Shown here: positions 22,302 through 32,569 of the stretch, piece after piece
How positions within the stretch are numbered: position 1 is the stretch's first letter
Layout of the letters: every line of letters starts with the position of its first letter
The notes under the pieces: generated by a model
What the model was told of the DNA's origin: nothing
Database searches by the model: none
What the model saw: only the letters and a program-made list of their open reading frames with translations
Made by a program: the position numbers and the translations under genes
Source of the DNA: Isoetes taiwanensis
Lineage: Eukaryota > Streptophyta > Lycopodiopsida > Isoetales > Isoetaceae
Length of the DNA: 64,000 nucleotides
Direction: 5' to 3'
Assembly (NCBI GenBank): GCA_021234155.1
Contig: JAJEKV010000039.1
Location: 10,801,077-10,865,076 of the forward strand

Positions 22302-22752
22302 TCAGATCATATTTGCCTATATCCATTAATTCGGCACCCAATGCAACTGGTGCACCTGGCAGCTGCATTTTAAGGTTAATGCGACGGCCATGAGTGTGTC
22401 TGATCTTACCACTGGCTAAAGTGACAGGCTTCGGTCGGGATCTCAAGGTTTCAAGCCGCAATACCTGGGCCATTCTAGGAGAAGCAAAATTATGTGTACT
22501 ACCCGTATCCATCAGAATTATGAAAGGTTTGCTGTCTACTTGACCTATGGTGGAAATAACGGCAGGTTGACTTTCAGCATTGCCGGTTTCAATGGCTGCA
22601 AGGATATGGGACTCACCGTGAATGTATTCGGGAGCCTCCTCTTCGACAGGTGATGTGGACTCGAGATCATCCCAATCGAGGTCGGCCATGGCCAGCTGGG
22701 CAGTCTGCGTAACATAAGGATGAAGTGCCCGGGCCGCATACACCTGTAGCAT
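22222..22752 (-). CDS. Element B aspartic protease
   Basis: Protease domain of the gypsy polyprotein. The active site is [20 protein letters not shown], and the domain ends with the [11 protein letters not shown] block. An acidic stretch precedes it. The frame leaves the true polyprotein frame near 22280, where it reads into a nonsense tail. It is part of the same gag-pol reading unit, now in pieces. Confidence 0.8.
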   Translation of the reverse strand: MLQVYAARALHPYVTQTAQLAMADLDWDDLESTSPVEEEAPEYIHGESHILAAIETGNAESQPAVISTIGQVDSKPFIILMDTGSTHNFASPRMAQVLRLETLRSRPKPVTLASGKIRHTHGRRINLKMQLPGAPVALGAELMDIGKYDLIVGMEFLASAKGQYRLQETRGYLQRS

Positions 22753-22769
22753 GCCTTATCTCGGCGGAG

Positions 22770-23885
22770 CTATTCTCGAGCCTCTTTAGGAATGGACTGT
22801 AAGAGGTTCCGAACTTCCTTACCGACATTGTTCGGTTTATCGGGCGTGCTGAAGGTGACTTTCTTTTCCGGGCGGTCGTTAGGGTTCTGCTGAGAGGGCC
22901 CCGGACTGGGTGAACGGCCCTTAAAAGGCGTGTACGGGCGTGGCTGGGAGTAAGATGCTGGACGTTGGTACTGGCCTCGTGGCGTATCTTCTTCAAGGCT
23001 CAACGCCTTAGCCTCAGCCTCTGCAACTGACTTCGGGTCTATGGCCTTAACCATTCGCTTAATTGATGGGGCCAACCCTTCAATATAACCCTCCACCGCC
23101 CTCTTTTCATTCATACCCGGGACATACAGCCTCAAGCGCATAAATTCATCGGTGTAGGCCTGGACTGACATCCCCTTTTGCTCCAACCGGTAAAAAGTTT
23201 GAATCTGTTGGCATTTGTGCGCACGAGGCTCGTAATGTGACTTAAAGGCTTTGGCAAACTTTTTGAACTTGCACCTGCTTCTGTCCAGATGCTTGGCTCT
23301 GGCATAGCCCTTCCACCAAATACGGGCAGCTCCTGTAAGGTTCGTGGTGGCGACCTTTCCCGTATCCTTTTCCGTCATACCATAGGATTTTCCAAACTCC
23401 TTCATCTCATCCAACCAGGACTCAGCATTCAACCCGCCTCTAGATTTCCCATCAAACTGGGTGAGTTTCCTGTTCTTCCATATACTGGTTATGGCCGTAT
23501 CAACCGTCTTACGGTACTCCTTGTCCCGGCGCTTTGCATGGTCACCGGATGATACAGACGACTCAGAGGTCACAGAAGTGGCTGATTTTGAGGAGGTGGC
23601 ACTATCCCTAGAGGAACTCCGACGACGTTTGGAATGGTGCCTCCTTTGTGCAGGTACAGCACCTGGTGCCGGTGCAGGTGGCTGCTGTGGAGGTGGACTG
23701 GGTGGTAACGGAGGTAACTCTGGTCCATCTTCCTGCACATGCTGTGGGGGATTGGCGTTTAACACATAAGTCTGTAACTCGACTAATTGCCTCTTCATCA
23801 ACATAAGTTCTTGCTCAAGTGTTAGCTTACTGGCGTTCGAGGGTGTCTGCCAGGCGGCGTTACGTGCACCGTCTATATTGACCAT
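22770..23885 (-). CDS. Element B gag (371 aa)
   Basis: Starts MVNIDGARNAAWQTPSNASK, with a proline-rich stretch near residues 55-80 and a Ser/Arg-rich stretch. The capsid-like retrotrans_gag core follows: LTQFDGKSRGGLNAESWLDE, ARIWWKGYARAKHL, FYRLEQKGMSVQAYTDEFMR and GYIEGLAPSIK. A stop (TAG, about 22769-22767) falls just before the CCHC knuckle region ([11 protein letters not shown]). That knuckle is itself split by a frameshift before its last cysteine (CYADCP in the next frame). Gag forms the particle that packages element RNA. The capsid core looks intact. Confidence 0.85.
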   Translation of the reverse strand: MVNIDGARNAAWQTPSNASKLTLEQELMLMKRQLVELQTYVLNANPPQHVQEDGPELPPLPPSPPPQQPPAPAPGAVPAQRRHHSKRRRSSSRDSATSSKSATSVTSESSVSSGDHAKRRDKEYRKTVDTAITSIWKNRKLTQFDGKSRGGLNAESWLDEMKEFGKSYGMTEKDTGKVATTNLTGAARIWWKGYARAKHLDRSRCKFKKFAKAFKSHYEPRAHKCQQIQTFYRLEQKGMSVQAYTDEFMRLRLYVPGMNEKRAVEGYIEGLAPSIKRMVKAIDPKSVAEAEAKALSLEEDTPRGQYQRPASYSQPRPYTPFKGRSPSPGPSQQNPNDRPEKKVTFSTPDKPNNVGKEVRNLLQSIPKEARE

Positions 23886-23991
23886 AAGAAAATATAAGCA
23901 GAATTACAGTGACATTAAGTCTCACAAACAAGATCATGCCGGATAGTATTGCAAGAGAGAGAGTAAATAAAAGAGTACAACAGAAGAGATC

Positions 23992-23997
23992 TTTATT
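23992..23997 (-). terminator. AATAAA between accessory gene and gag (element B)
   Basis: Minus-strand AATAAA in context TTATAATAAAGATCTC, about 110 bp before the gag ATG. It matches the position of the motif in element A (16756-16761). It is a candidate poly(A) signal for an accessory transcript. Confidence 0.4.
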
Positions 23998-24137
23998 ATA
24001 AGTGAGAACAGTCGTTACATTAGAGATCATTACATTGGTAGTTACAAAACTTAAAGTGATATGATACAAAGATAGGTATTATACATGGAAAATCCTTCAA
24101 CTCACACATAAACATAGCAAAACTGAGGGGACCGGGC

Positions 24138-24601
24138 CTAGGGCGACGCAAAAGGGTACAAGATAGAGTAGCGAACGCTCTCACGTACAGCCCTGACTAC
24201 CTTGTAGCGAGCCCAGGCCTGGATGATGACAGGTTGGTAGTCTAGTGTAGGGCTAATGATAAGAAGATTAAAAAGCCTCCTTAGCGCATAGAAAATCTGC
24301 CACAAGTGATCGTTGGCATCAGCAAAAGCTTCATGCCTTGTCATGTCCCAGTAATCCCATGTTCGACGAAGAGTTTGCTGTAAGTCCTCAAAGGCCCGTT
24401 CTCTGAGAATGTTGACTACTTCCAATCCTTTACCTGGATCATAGGGCTCCCCTTGTTCTGCAGGTTCCCCTACCTCGTAATCATCATCGTCCCACTCCGG
24501 GTACTCCCCGTACCGTTGGCCATAATCCTGGTCTGGAGGTCCTGGATCGTCCCTTCGTATCTGGTTGGTGATTCTTTCTTCATATTCTTCAAGTCCCTCG
24601 T
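24138..24601 (-). CDS. Element B accessory acidic gene, C-terminal exon
   Basis: Open minus-strand stretch starting after a good acceptor (CTTGCAG at 24608-24602). It codes DEGLEEYEERITNQIRRDDP, then a very acidic PEWDDDDYEVGEPAEQGEPY, a helix-rich part (ILRERAFEDLQQTLRRTWDY) and the family-conserved end QAWARYKVVRAVRESVRYSI, with a stop at 24138. Element A keeps only the last 40 or so codons. It may be spliced to the block at 24824-25410. The family is unknown. Confidence 0.55.
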
Positions 24602-24823
24602 CTGCAAGACAAGAGGAATGAATATATAATATTGAACAATTGTCTTAGACTCCAACTCTAAGGAAGAAAGATAAGAAATGAAGGGAAAAGACAATTCAAT
24701 GGTTTTCAACAGTACGAGTAATTATAAGAAAATGGTACATAGATTATGTGATGGCCCATGAAAGGAAATGCCAATCAAAATTACATAAGACTGAATACAA
24801 TTGTCTAATAAAATATAGAACTA

Positions 24824-25410
24824 CTAAGAGGTCGACCCTTCAACATCTGGCGTTTGGGTATCAAACTCAGGCTCTGGTCGGTGCTGCAGAAGTAATACAC
24901 TAGGGTTAATTGATGATGCAGCTGATGAAGCTATCTCTGGAGGAACATTTGTAGCTAATGGCGCTGCAACTAGCAGACTTAAGTTCCTCCAAGAGCTGAT
25001 ATCTTGGTCAAACACCGCAATGACCAGATCACGATTTACCAGGATGACCTGCTCCAAGTTAGGGGCCAACTTCTTATGGCCGGCTGTTGTTGAAAGTGTC
25101 CTAAGTGCCCATACAGCCGCCTCTGCTTCAGGTGCAATTGTTTTGGCAAAGAAGAGGACTTGCCTGCTTGTAAAAGCCGACAAGAAGAACCGGGTAATAT
25201 GGCATTTCAACCCCTCAACAGTCGGATGGGTTGAAGAAGCCAATTCAGATTCCAAGTTCTGGGGCAGTTCCTCTTCCTTAGCAAAATCTTTCTCCTCCTG
25301 AGCGTACTGGCCTTCATCACATAAATCCTCCATAGTTGGGTCGTCTTCCATCTTGACTACGACATCGTTGATGTTGGGAACATGTGGGGCCGTAGCGTGG
25401 AAAGCCGATT
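24824..25410 (-). CDS. Element B accessory acidic gene, N-terminally truncated part
   Basis: Open from the deletion junction at about 25410 to a stop near 24824. It includes VKMEDDPTMEDLCDEGQYAQ and KCHITRFFLSAFTSRQVLFF, the latter aligning with element A's NHVTRFFLSVFRQGEVLFF. It shows the acidic accessory gene belongs to the family and is not an accident of one copy. Everything upstream in B, including any H3-fusion gene, has been deleted. Confidence 0.55.
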
Positions 25411-25766
25411 TCGATCCTCACTGGAGTCCGAGCCGGGGTAGAACCATGGGTTTGGGGTGTTTTCCCTAGTATTAAATGCATATTCTTTGTGGTTGTTGTC
25501 ACATGGATGGATGTGCCACCCATCGTGGTGGTATCTTATGATATGATTATGCTGTGTGCTAACATTGTATTCACGCTTCCGCGACATAGGAGCCCCATTG
25601 AAGGCATGGGCCGAATGACCGCTCTGTGTCCTTCACTCGAGCATCTTTTTATAGATGGCCCGAGTTAGACAGAGGGCCCTGCTCGTGGCGAGTTGATTGC
25701 CATGGGAGGGGAAAGTCCTCGTATGTATACGTCCGAGTGTCGTATATGTTCAGGGAGCGTCACAGG
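25411..25766 (+). repeat. 3' remnant of element A right LTR
   Basis: Collinear with 11338-11684 of the left LTR (TCGATCCTCACTGG… to …GGGAGCGTCACA), in the same orientation. It is followed by the second GGAAA copy. The left edge is a deletion junction with element B internal sequence. Confidence 0.9.
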
Positions 25767-25771
25767 AAACG

Positions 25772-26990
25772 TCTCCATTCCTCGAAAGAACCAACTACCG
25801 CCAATAACTCCTTGTCATAAATTGGATAGTCGATTTTGGCAGCCTGAAACTTTCGCGAGTAATAGACGATTGGATGCAATACATGCCATCCCCCTCTTGT
25901 GGCAGGATAGCACCAAAGGCAAATTCAGAAGCATCTGCTTCGACAACATATGGGCACGAAGGATCTGCATGGGGAAGAACTGGTCTCGTGGTAAAAGCAT
26001 GCTTCAGGGTAACGAAAGCAAATTTTGCTTCCACACTCCATTCAAAAGGCACACCCTTAACCGCGAGGCATGTCAAAGGAAGGGCAATCTCTGAATAATC
26101 CTGAACCGATAGAAATTGGCAAACCCAACAAAACATTGAACGCCTCGAACAGATGAAGGTGTTTGCCACTTCAGAACAGTGCTGACCCTTTCGAGATCTA
26201 TAGAGACTCCATGTGGAGTGATATGATAACCAAGGAACTTCACAACATCCTGCTCGAACTGACATTTCTCAAGTTTGGAATATAGTGCATGCTCATGAAG
26301 CGTCTGAAGGACCTGTCAAATATGCCTCTCATGTTCTTCGAGAGTCTTAGAATAAATAAGAATATCATCCAAATAGATGATAAAAAAAGTTCAAGAACTC
26401 CCGAAAGACATCATTGACCATATGTTGAAATACCGCTGGAGCATTGTTAAACCCAACGAACATAACTGTGTACTCAAAATGGCCATGCCGAGTACGAAAA
26501 ATTGTCTTCCACACTCATCACCCTCTCAGATCTGAATGAGAATGTAGGCACTTCGAATATCAATCTTCATAAAATAGTGCGCACCTTGGAGTCGCTCCAA
26601 TAACTCTAGAATTAGCAAAAGAGGATAGTGATTCGGCATTGTGATCTTGTTGAGGCCACGATAATCAACTACGAGGCGCAAAGGATCGTCCTTCTTTTTG
26701 ACAAAAAATATGGGCTTTAGCAAGGGACTAAGAATGTCAAATGAAGCCCGTAGCTACATACTCCCGTAAAACCTTCAACTTCATGGGGGAGAGATCATAT
26801 ATGGGTCCATATGTCGGCATCTTCTCGTGCTGCAAATCAATAGAACAATCATATGGACGGTGCTCTGAGAGCTTGCTGGCCTTGACTTCGTCGAAAACAT
26901 CTTACAAAATATGGTCGTTACACGGATGCAAAAAGGTTTTGCGAGTCGTGCACCTTTGCCAAGTGTGCTACCAATACTTGTTGAAAACAT
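25772..26990 (-). pseudogene. Element C: reverse transcriptase and RNase H remnant
   Basis: Degenerate minus-strand pol of the older chromovirus. From right to left: SEHRPYDCSIDLQHEKMPTY (about 26880), PIFFVKKKDDPLRLVVDYRG (about 26700), an RT catalytic region with [15 protein letters not shown] (about 26350), the connection domain (VKFLGYHITPHGVSIDLERV) and RNase H (VVEADASEFAFGAILPQ). It stops at FEEWRRF, where the composite insertion begins. Several frameshifts and stops are present. Motifs differ clearly from the A/B family. Confidence 0.8.
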
Positions 26991-27145
26991 TCACTCGCGT
27001 CTTCTTCATATGCAGGGCTGTTTCCAGTCTAGAACCTTCGGAGAGAAAAAATGGCATAAGACATTGTACTCAGCTTCTATGTGAGCCATGCTAGCATGAT
27101 AACTTGGCAAAATACAAGTTACTTGTCTATGATACAAGTGTTGAC
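26991..27145. other. Between element C and the LINE-like fragment
   Basis: A short stretch that, on the minus strand, may still hold protease-RT linker of element C (YEEDASECFQQVLVAHLAK near 26970-27020). Otherwise nothing recognisable. Confidence 0.35.
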
Positions 27146-27541
27146 CTAAGCTTCATCACTCATTCTAACCATACGTGCATGATAGAGACAAGTTTGTTGA
27201 GTAGACTTTGAAATATACAATACATAGTTCATTTGTGAATGCATATTCTCTGCACCTAACAACATTGAAGGCATAGTTAGAACAATCTCGCATAAGCTTG
27301 TACCTGTTGGATGCAAATTCCCATTAACTTCCACTCCCTTACTCGCAGCGCCTTGCAAGGGAGGAAAATCCCTTTCTTCAAGAACCACTGCAGTAGCAAG
27401 CACTGAAGGCAAAGAACTTTCAACTGAATTATTTACCTCTTTTTGCGCAGCAACTGGGGGATCACGTATCACCAAATGGGTGATAGACTCACGCCGTTTT
27501 GTCACTGCCTTAGATGCTGGAACCATATCTGTCTTCCCCAT
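27146..27541 (-). pseudogene. LINE ORF1-like fragment, inverted relative to its neighbour
   Basis: Open minus-strand frame starting MGKTDMVPASKAVTKRRESI and containing LEERDFPPLQGAASKG. The DFPPL motif is common near the start of plant LINE ORF1 proteins. It abuts head-to-head a plus-strand ORF1-like frame ending in a poly(A) tract. The layout is that of a LINE copy whose 5' part was inverted during integration (twin priming). The homology call is modest. Confidence 0.35.
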
Positions 27542-28337
27542 CCCTAATATAAGTGGCCGAAATCAAACAGACCCAAATTCGGCCCCTAACCTGATAGCTA
27601 TGCCTGTGGACTCGCCTTTACCAGATTGTATAGTTGTGAAGAGCAGGCCTTGGTATAAGAAGTTGGATCTTAAGCTTCTGAATAGTCCAGAATTAGCCCA
27701 TTTGTTTTCTGATAAGGCGGCTTTTGCTAGCTTTCGTCGAGGTACTCGTGCGTCTCAGGCATCTTTTCAACATTCTTCTCATGTTCAAGCTCCTATTGTT
27801 ATTTCTTCATCTATTCATGATCAACCTTTACCAGTTGCCTTGCATTCCTCGGCTATGGAAGATGCTCTATATACAGTTCCAATGGTGTCATCCTTAGCAC
27901 CGTCAGCTATAGCTATAGTTCCTACCACTCTCCCCGTTATTGCTTCTGCTTCTCCTGCTTCTGAGGTTGTTATGGCTGATGGTCCTAATCTTCAATGTGC
28001 TAAAGAGTCATGGCAACAAGTCAATTGGAAGAAGGCAGCGAGGAAGAAGTCTGTTATGTCATCTCACGAGGCTATCCTACCTCGTACTATTCAGTGGCAT
28101 GATAACTTGATATCTGTTGATGATCATCTCGATGTTGCAGAACATGTTGATTGTGATGAGGCCATTAAACGCCTCAAGGTTGCACAAGGAGTATGATTAT
28201 ATATACTGTGTATGGGTGGTTTTGCTTAGTGGACTATCTCGTCCTCTAGGTTTTGAGTCCCATGTCACATATCCCTTGTATGTATCTTGATGTTCCTTGA
28301 TAATAGATTGTCGTCCTTAAGAAAAAAAAAAAAAAAC
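27541..28337 (+). mobile_element. LINE-like fragment with poly(A) tail
   Basis: The open frame to 28196 includes WYKKLDLKLLNSPELAHLF and SWQQVNWKKAARKKS, a basic region seen in plant LINE ORF1 proteins. An untranslated tail (GTGGTTTTGCTTAGTGG…) resembles the 3' tail of the LINE at 41642-42678. An A-run ends it at about 28321-28337. No RT is present. Together with the inverted block to the left it is probably one truncated, rearranged LINE insertion. I could not find a convincing target duplication. Confidence 0.45.
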
Positions 28338-28409
28338 TTCAAGATAAGCTTGTCATTTTCTAATTATCTATAAACGGAAGAAGATTAATGAGTTTATGCT
28401 TTACTAGAA

Positions 28410-28875
28410 AAAGTGCCCAACATTGCTGGGCTTTCGTTGAGAATATGCCATTTTGTTGTTGGGCTTTCACTAAGAAAATGGAATTGTGGGCTTTCACTGA
28501 GAATATGCAATTGTATAATCCACATGCATAGTCAAGCTAAGCGGTCGTTTCTTTGTCCAAGATAATGCTAACAAACACTCCTCCTTTCTCATATTTCTTA
28601 GTGCAATCCCATTGTTCTTATTGCAATCCATTCCTTCTTTCTTTTCTTGGTCCAAGATAATGCTAACAAACATTCCTTCTTTCTTATGTTTCTTAGTGCA
28701 ATCCCATTGTTGTCTCATTGTGTCTAATTCATCTTGTTATGCAAATACGTAATCTAATTATTACAATGTTGAGCATAATCTCGGTATAGTCTCATTGTGT
28801 CTAATTCATCTTGTAATGCAATGTCTGATATAGTCTCATTGTGTCTAATCCATCTTGTAATGCAATGTCATCCGA
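28410..28875 (+). repeat. Cluster of short tandem repeats
   Basis: Three families lie side by side: GGGCTTTC(A/G)(C/T)T(G/A)AGAA units at about 28420-28510; two ~70-bp units starting TCCAAGATAATGCTAACAAACA at about 28556 and 28652; and three ~40-bp units starting CTCATTGTGTCTAAT at about 28713, 28792 and 28835. No coding content was seen. Confidence 0.6.
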
Positions 28876-29282
28876 TTGTTGCAATGTTGGACATAGGTAT
28901 GGCTTGGTGCTCTGCTTGGTGTAATCCCATTTCCACATTGGAAGATCCCAATCTTGAAATTTTAAAATTTGTATCCAATATAAAGAAACAAAAAGGCTTT
29001 TCAACACTCTACAGTTATAAAATTGAAACCTAAAGAATATAAGAAACGCAATCTGTAATGATGTACTTGCCCCCGTAATGATGATGTCAGCAACATATGC
29101 CATCACATCTGCAAGATTCAATCCAAGAACATGACCCAAAGGAAAATGCTACATCCAAAATCTAGAGCCAGTGCTTGCTATGGATATCGACCTTGGTGCT
29201 ATCAAATTCTTCTCTAAGAGCTTTAGCTGTAAAGAAAATGTGAATGAAAGTTTACAATATGTAAAAAAATGGAAAAAAATAC

Positions 29283-29358
29283 CATTGTTAAACTTGCCAG
29301 GACTAGTATCAATGCCAACTATTCTAGAATCATCAGCCACCTTTGCACCCATGACAAC
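29283..29358 (-). pseudogene. Single ADH-like exon (medium-chain alcohol dehydrogenase)
   Basis: The block VVMGAKVADDSRIVGIDTSP, followed by GKFNN, matches the Rossmann-fold region of class III-type zinc alcohol dehydrogenases (AVxMGxKxAGASRIIGxDxxxxKF). It is bounded by AG (29360-29359) and GT (29282-29281). The invariant Gly-Ala of AGASRI is ADDSRI here. I find no other ADH exon within several kilobases, so it is probably an isolated fragment or pseudogene. It could also be one exon of a gene with long introns. Confidence 0.4.
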
Positions 29359-29399
29359 CTTCATACAAAGAATTATATCTATACATAATGCGCACAAGC

Positions 29400-30940
29400 A
29401 ACTCCAAAGCACTTTTTCTACTTGCAACATAGAGCAATAGTGCATATGAAGAAAAATATCCGTGTATATTGGGCTCCAACAAAACATTCCAATTGGATAC
29501 TCATCCGAGCCACCAAAGACATGGCACGTGAAACTGTGAGTAGGGAGAAAGATCGTACCACTACCATAACAGTATGGACATCTCTTGCCTGTAATATAAT
29601 GGGATCTTGCCTGTTGGGTAAACCTCGGCCATGAGGAGGAAAGGCATGAGTTCTTTTCTTATCATCTGGATGAAATAAGTAAGAAAAGCAAAACGAAATT
29701 GTCGAAGAACCATATCACGACTTTATGAGTTTCTAGAATACAAGAAATCCATGTTTAGAAGATCTCTTATGTCAAAGCTATGGCAAATAAATTCCAACAT
29801 AAGGAAGAAGATTGAATGCTGCTCCAAAAGATGTATTCCAAAGAAGAAAATGGTCTGCAAAGCAACAAACAGGATAAGAACAAAAATCAAATTATCTGGC
29901 AAGCGAATCCATGGACAAACAATCAGGTAAAGGACAAGGATAGCAAATGGAGATAATTGTTTACTACAAAACTCTAACAATGGCAAATAAAAAAGCTTTG
30001 CCAATAGCCATGTTTTGGCGAAGGTGGCCTACAAAAATTGATTCCTTAGGTGCTTTACCATTTTGAAAGAAGAGTTCATGGGTGCTTTACCATTTTGAAG
30101 CAAGAGAAAAGAGGCAGTTACCATAGTGCCATGTTGCATCTTCCATGATCCATGCCAATAAAATACAATGCATTCCTGAAACAAAACCTGTAAATCAAAT
30201 GGATCAAACTACTTAAGAAACAATGGCCAAATATGTTGAACTTGATTATCGACATATGGAAAAGCCCTAACCAAATCTTGCAGCAAAGGTACTACATAAA
30301 TGTTAAAGGAATGGATTGTGTATATATGATAATGAATTTTGGATGTCGTGCAGCTTATGAAATCAAAGGTTGTATAAGATGTACCAAGCTAACGAGAAAA
30401 AAGGTTTCTAATCACATTATCAAGCAATTGCTATTGGCTGTAGCTTTGCCAATTTCCTACTTTGGGAATTGCTCCCAATTCCTTCTGCAACAAAAAGGTA
30501 GATTCAAATACAAGGTAAGGTTATCGATCTGGCTAAGGCCAATAATAAAAAATACGTGACCGAGGTTGTACGTCCAAGGCCAGATGCCGAGGCCCACTAG
30601 GATCGAAGGCCGGGCCGAGGCCTTACGTGCCAAATATCTAGCCGAGGACGACAACCGAGGCCATGCATTTTTGGTTATTGGCCGAGGCGAAGACGGATAA
30701 CCACTTTATCAGTCTTATATGGGTGGAATAGTATTAATAATTAGTTATCAGTACTCCTCCAGTACTGATAATTGATTATCGGCCTGCCCCAATAGTGATA
30801 ACAAAAAAACAAGGACTCTCACTTTGCACTAAAGAGTTTGATAAGGGAATACACCCATCAAGATAGACAGCAGACCACACAGTACACATACCGAAACGTG
30901 TGTTGCAATTATAAACTCTAGTATTCTTACCTACATAACA
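29400..30940. other. No gene recognised
   Basis: AT-rich sequence with short unrelated frames. A CCGAGG-rich stretch at about 30555-30690 contains repeated GGCCGAGGC-type words. If the acyltransferase gene to the right is intact, this would be its first intron. Confidence 0.5.
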
Positions 30941-30979
30941 AATGTGATTGAATCACAATTTTATTGATCTATTAACATG

Positions 30980-31210
30980 GCCACGTAGCAACGATATTGG
31001 AAAAAATAGAAGCGTGATGGAGCTTGGACCGAATGCAATGTATGAAAGAATGAAGCCTGTCACTGCTGCATACAAATTGCGAGTAACCGGCCCAGGCATA
31101 AAGCGCCATGCCCGGCTGCATAGCACTGAGGCCAAAAACACAATAAGAAACCGTAGAACTGGCATTGAAACCCCTAATCTGGCAGCCAATGACTCCATAT
31201 CCAATGCCAT
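30980..31210 (-). CDS. LPLAT1: MBOAT lysophospholipid acyltransferase, exon 1 only
   Basis: The minus-strand ATG at 31210-31208 opens MALDMESLAARLGVSMPVLR, followed by FLIVFLASVLCSRAWRF, LYAAVTGFILSYIAFG and SSITLLFFPISL. This matches the N-terminus and first two membrane segments of plant LPLAT1/LPCAT, ER-membrane enzymes that reacylate lysophosphatidylcholine and related lipids. Candidate donors are at GTTGCTACG and GTGGCC, about 30988-30978. No second exon is visible before the left-hand transposon tract. The gene may continue across long introns beyond this window, or exon 1 may be a duplicate. The catalytic His/Asn region is not here. Confidence 0.65.
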
Positions 31211-32560
31211 CGTAAGGAACTAAGCTTGCATCTATGTTGCTTCTCTGGTTTTGCCGCTTCCCAATTCAAGAGAAATCCAGCATAGGTGCATTCAATAGAA
31301 AACAAATTTGAAAGGGATAATTTTCCTGAGTTTTTAGAATTTTGTAAGCCATAGATTCAAAAAAGAATGAATCTAATGGTCTCAGTTTATTTTAGCTGAC
31401 ATGGCAGGCAACGTGGACAGGCTAGAATTGCAAGAATTGTTGTATAGGAGGTTAGGCAAGCCTGCTAATCATCTTAAACTATAATACTGCCAGTGCATGC
31501 TTAAAAACCACCCATAAACTAGTAACATTTATTTATAATATAAAAAATATGTAGCATAATAACAGGGGGTTTTCTTTGTGTTTTTGTACGCTTTTCACTA
31601 AGGTCTTCCTATGATTTCGTGATGTATTCAAATGGATGTACTAATGCGTACATCTAGAGTGCACCATTTCTGAGCCATTGATTTTAGCCTTTTTTTTTCA
31701 ATGGTCAACAACCAATGGCTCACAACAAAAGCCCTTTTTTTATGCGTGTGGTGCATAATGGGCACATGAAGGGCCATTGATTTTAGCCTTTTTTTTTCAA
31801 TGATTAACAACCAATGGCTCACAACAAAAGCCCTCATTTTGTGTATGTGGTGCATAATGGGCACATGAAGGGCTTGAAGGGCACATGTAGTGCAGTTTCC
31901 CCGCCGACAACACATTTCTTATCATAACTTTTGATCCAGAGCTCTGTTTGAGATGATTTTTATTGCGTTGGAAAGCTCTCTCCGAGATCTTCTTGATAGT
32001 GTATGATATGGATATGTTTGGTTAAGTTATCTATGCTAAAACAGCAATTTTTCGGCCGGGTTTGGTAGGCTTTTACATCCTACCGGTGATTAATCTGAGG
32101 ATTGCGCTTATTGGATATTGTTTTATGGCTCATTCCGAATGAAGCTTGCAAAAAATTACCATGTATTTTTAGATTTTGAGGCAGTTATTAAGCAAATTCC
32201 AAGGCTTTTAGATCCTTGTGCTAACAAGCAGAAAAGTTTCCCACTTTGGTTTCTCACCACAAGAATCCATGGAGGCCAAAGGCTGCTGTTAAATTCCAGT
32301 TGAAAAATGTTTGTGTATGGGTGTTGCAAACTTTATGACTTTCAGAATAATGGGATCAATCTGCTCTATCTTTATGGTAACTTTTACTTATGTTCTATTT
32401 GTTTTATTGTGATCAAATTCAAAAGCTACAGGTGATGAAATCCTCAAATGAATTCTAGGTTTTTTTCTGGTTTGAATTCTAAATTTTTTGTCACACGAGG
32501 GGTGGCGTCCCTAAGGCCCCGAAGGGGCTAATTTTTTTTTTTTGCAACACAAACCATTAA
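31211..32560. other. Upstream of the acyltransferase exon, no gene
   Basis: Contains the probable acyltransferase promoter side, a two-unit tandem repeat (listed) and AT-rich sequence. The T-run and short palindrome near 32500-32545 (GGGGTGGCGTCCC; GGCCCCGAAGGGGC) are not tied to a gene. Confidence 0.45.
31674..31871 (+). repeat. Two-unit ~99-bp tandem repeat
   Basis: Unit 1 is 31674-31772 and unit 2 is 31773-31871. Each runs GCCATTGATTTTAGCC…GGGCACATGAAGG. The units differ at a few positions, so the duplication is fairly recent. Confidence 0.75.
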
Positions 32561-32569
32561 CATCCAACA

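Larger units (their letters stand above)
10093..25766 (+). mobile_element. Composite Ty3/gypsy insertion (A with nested B), TSD GGAAA
   Basis: A single 15.7 kb insertion in the RNase H of element C. It is flanked by GGAAA at 10088-10092 and 25767-25771, and bounded by the LTR start TGTGACGTTCC and LTR end GAGCGTCACA. Element A (plus) supplies 10093-16897: LTR, PBS, accessory genes, LINE insertion and the first gag codons. Element B (minus, same family) supplies 25410 down to 16898: accessory gene, gag, pol, polypurine tract and 3' LTR. The last 356 bp (25411-25766) are the 3' end of A's right LTR. The simplest history is B inserting into A's gag, followed by a deletion that removed B's 5' end together with A's gag-pol. 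The second copy of B's target duplication is missing, as this model predicts. Confidence 0.8.

Noticed and set aside
23461-23769. Glycine-rich protein on plus strand
   Set aside because: Antisense of the proline-rich part of element B gag.
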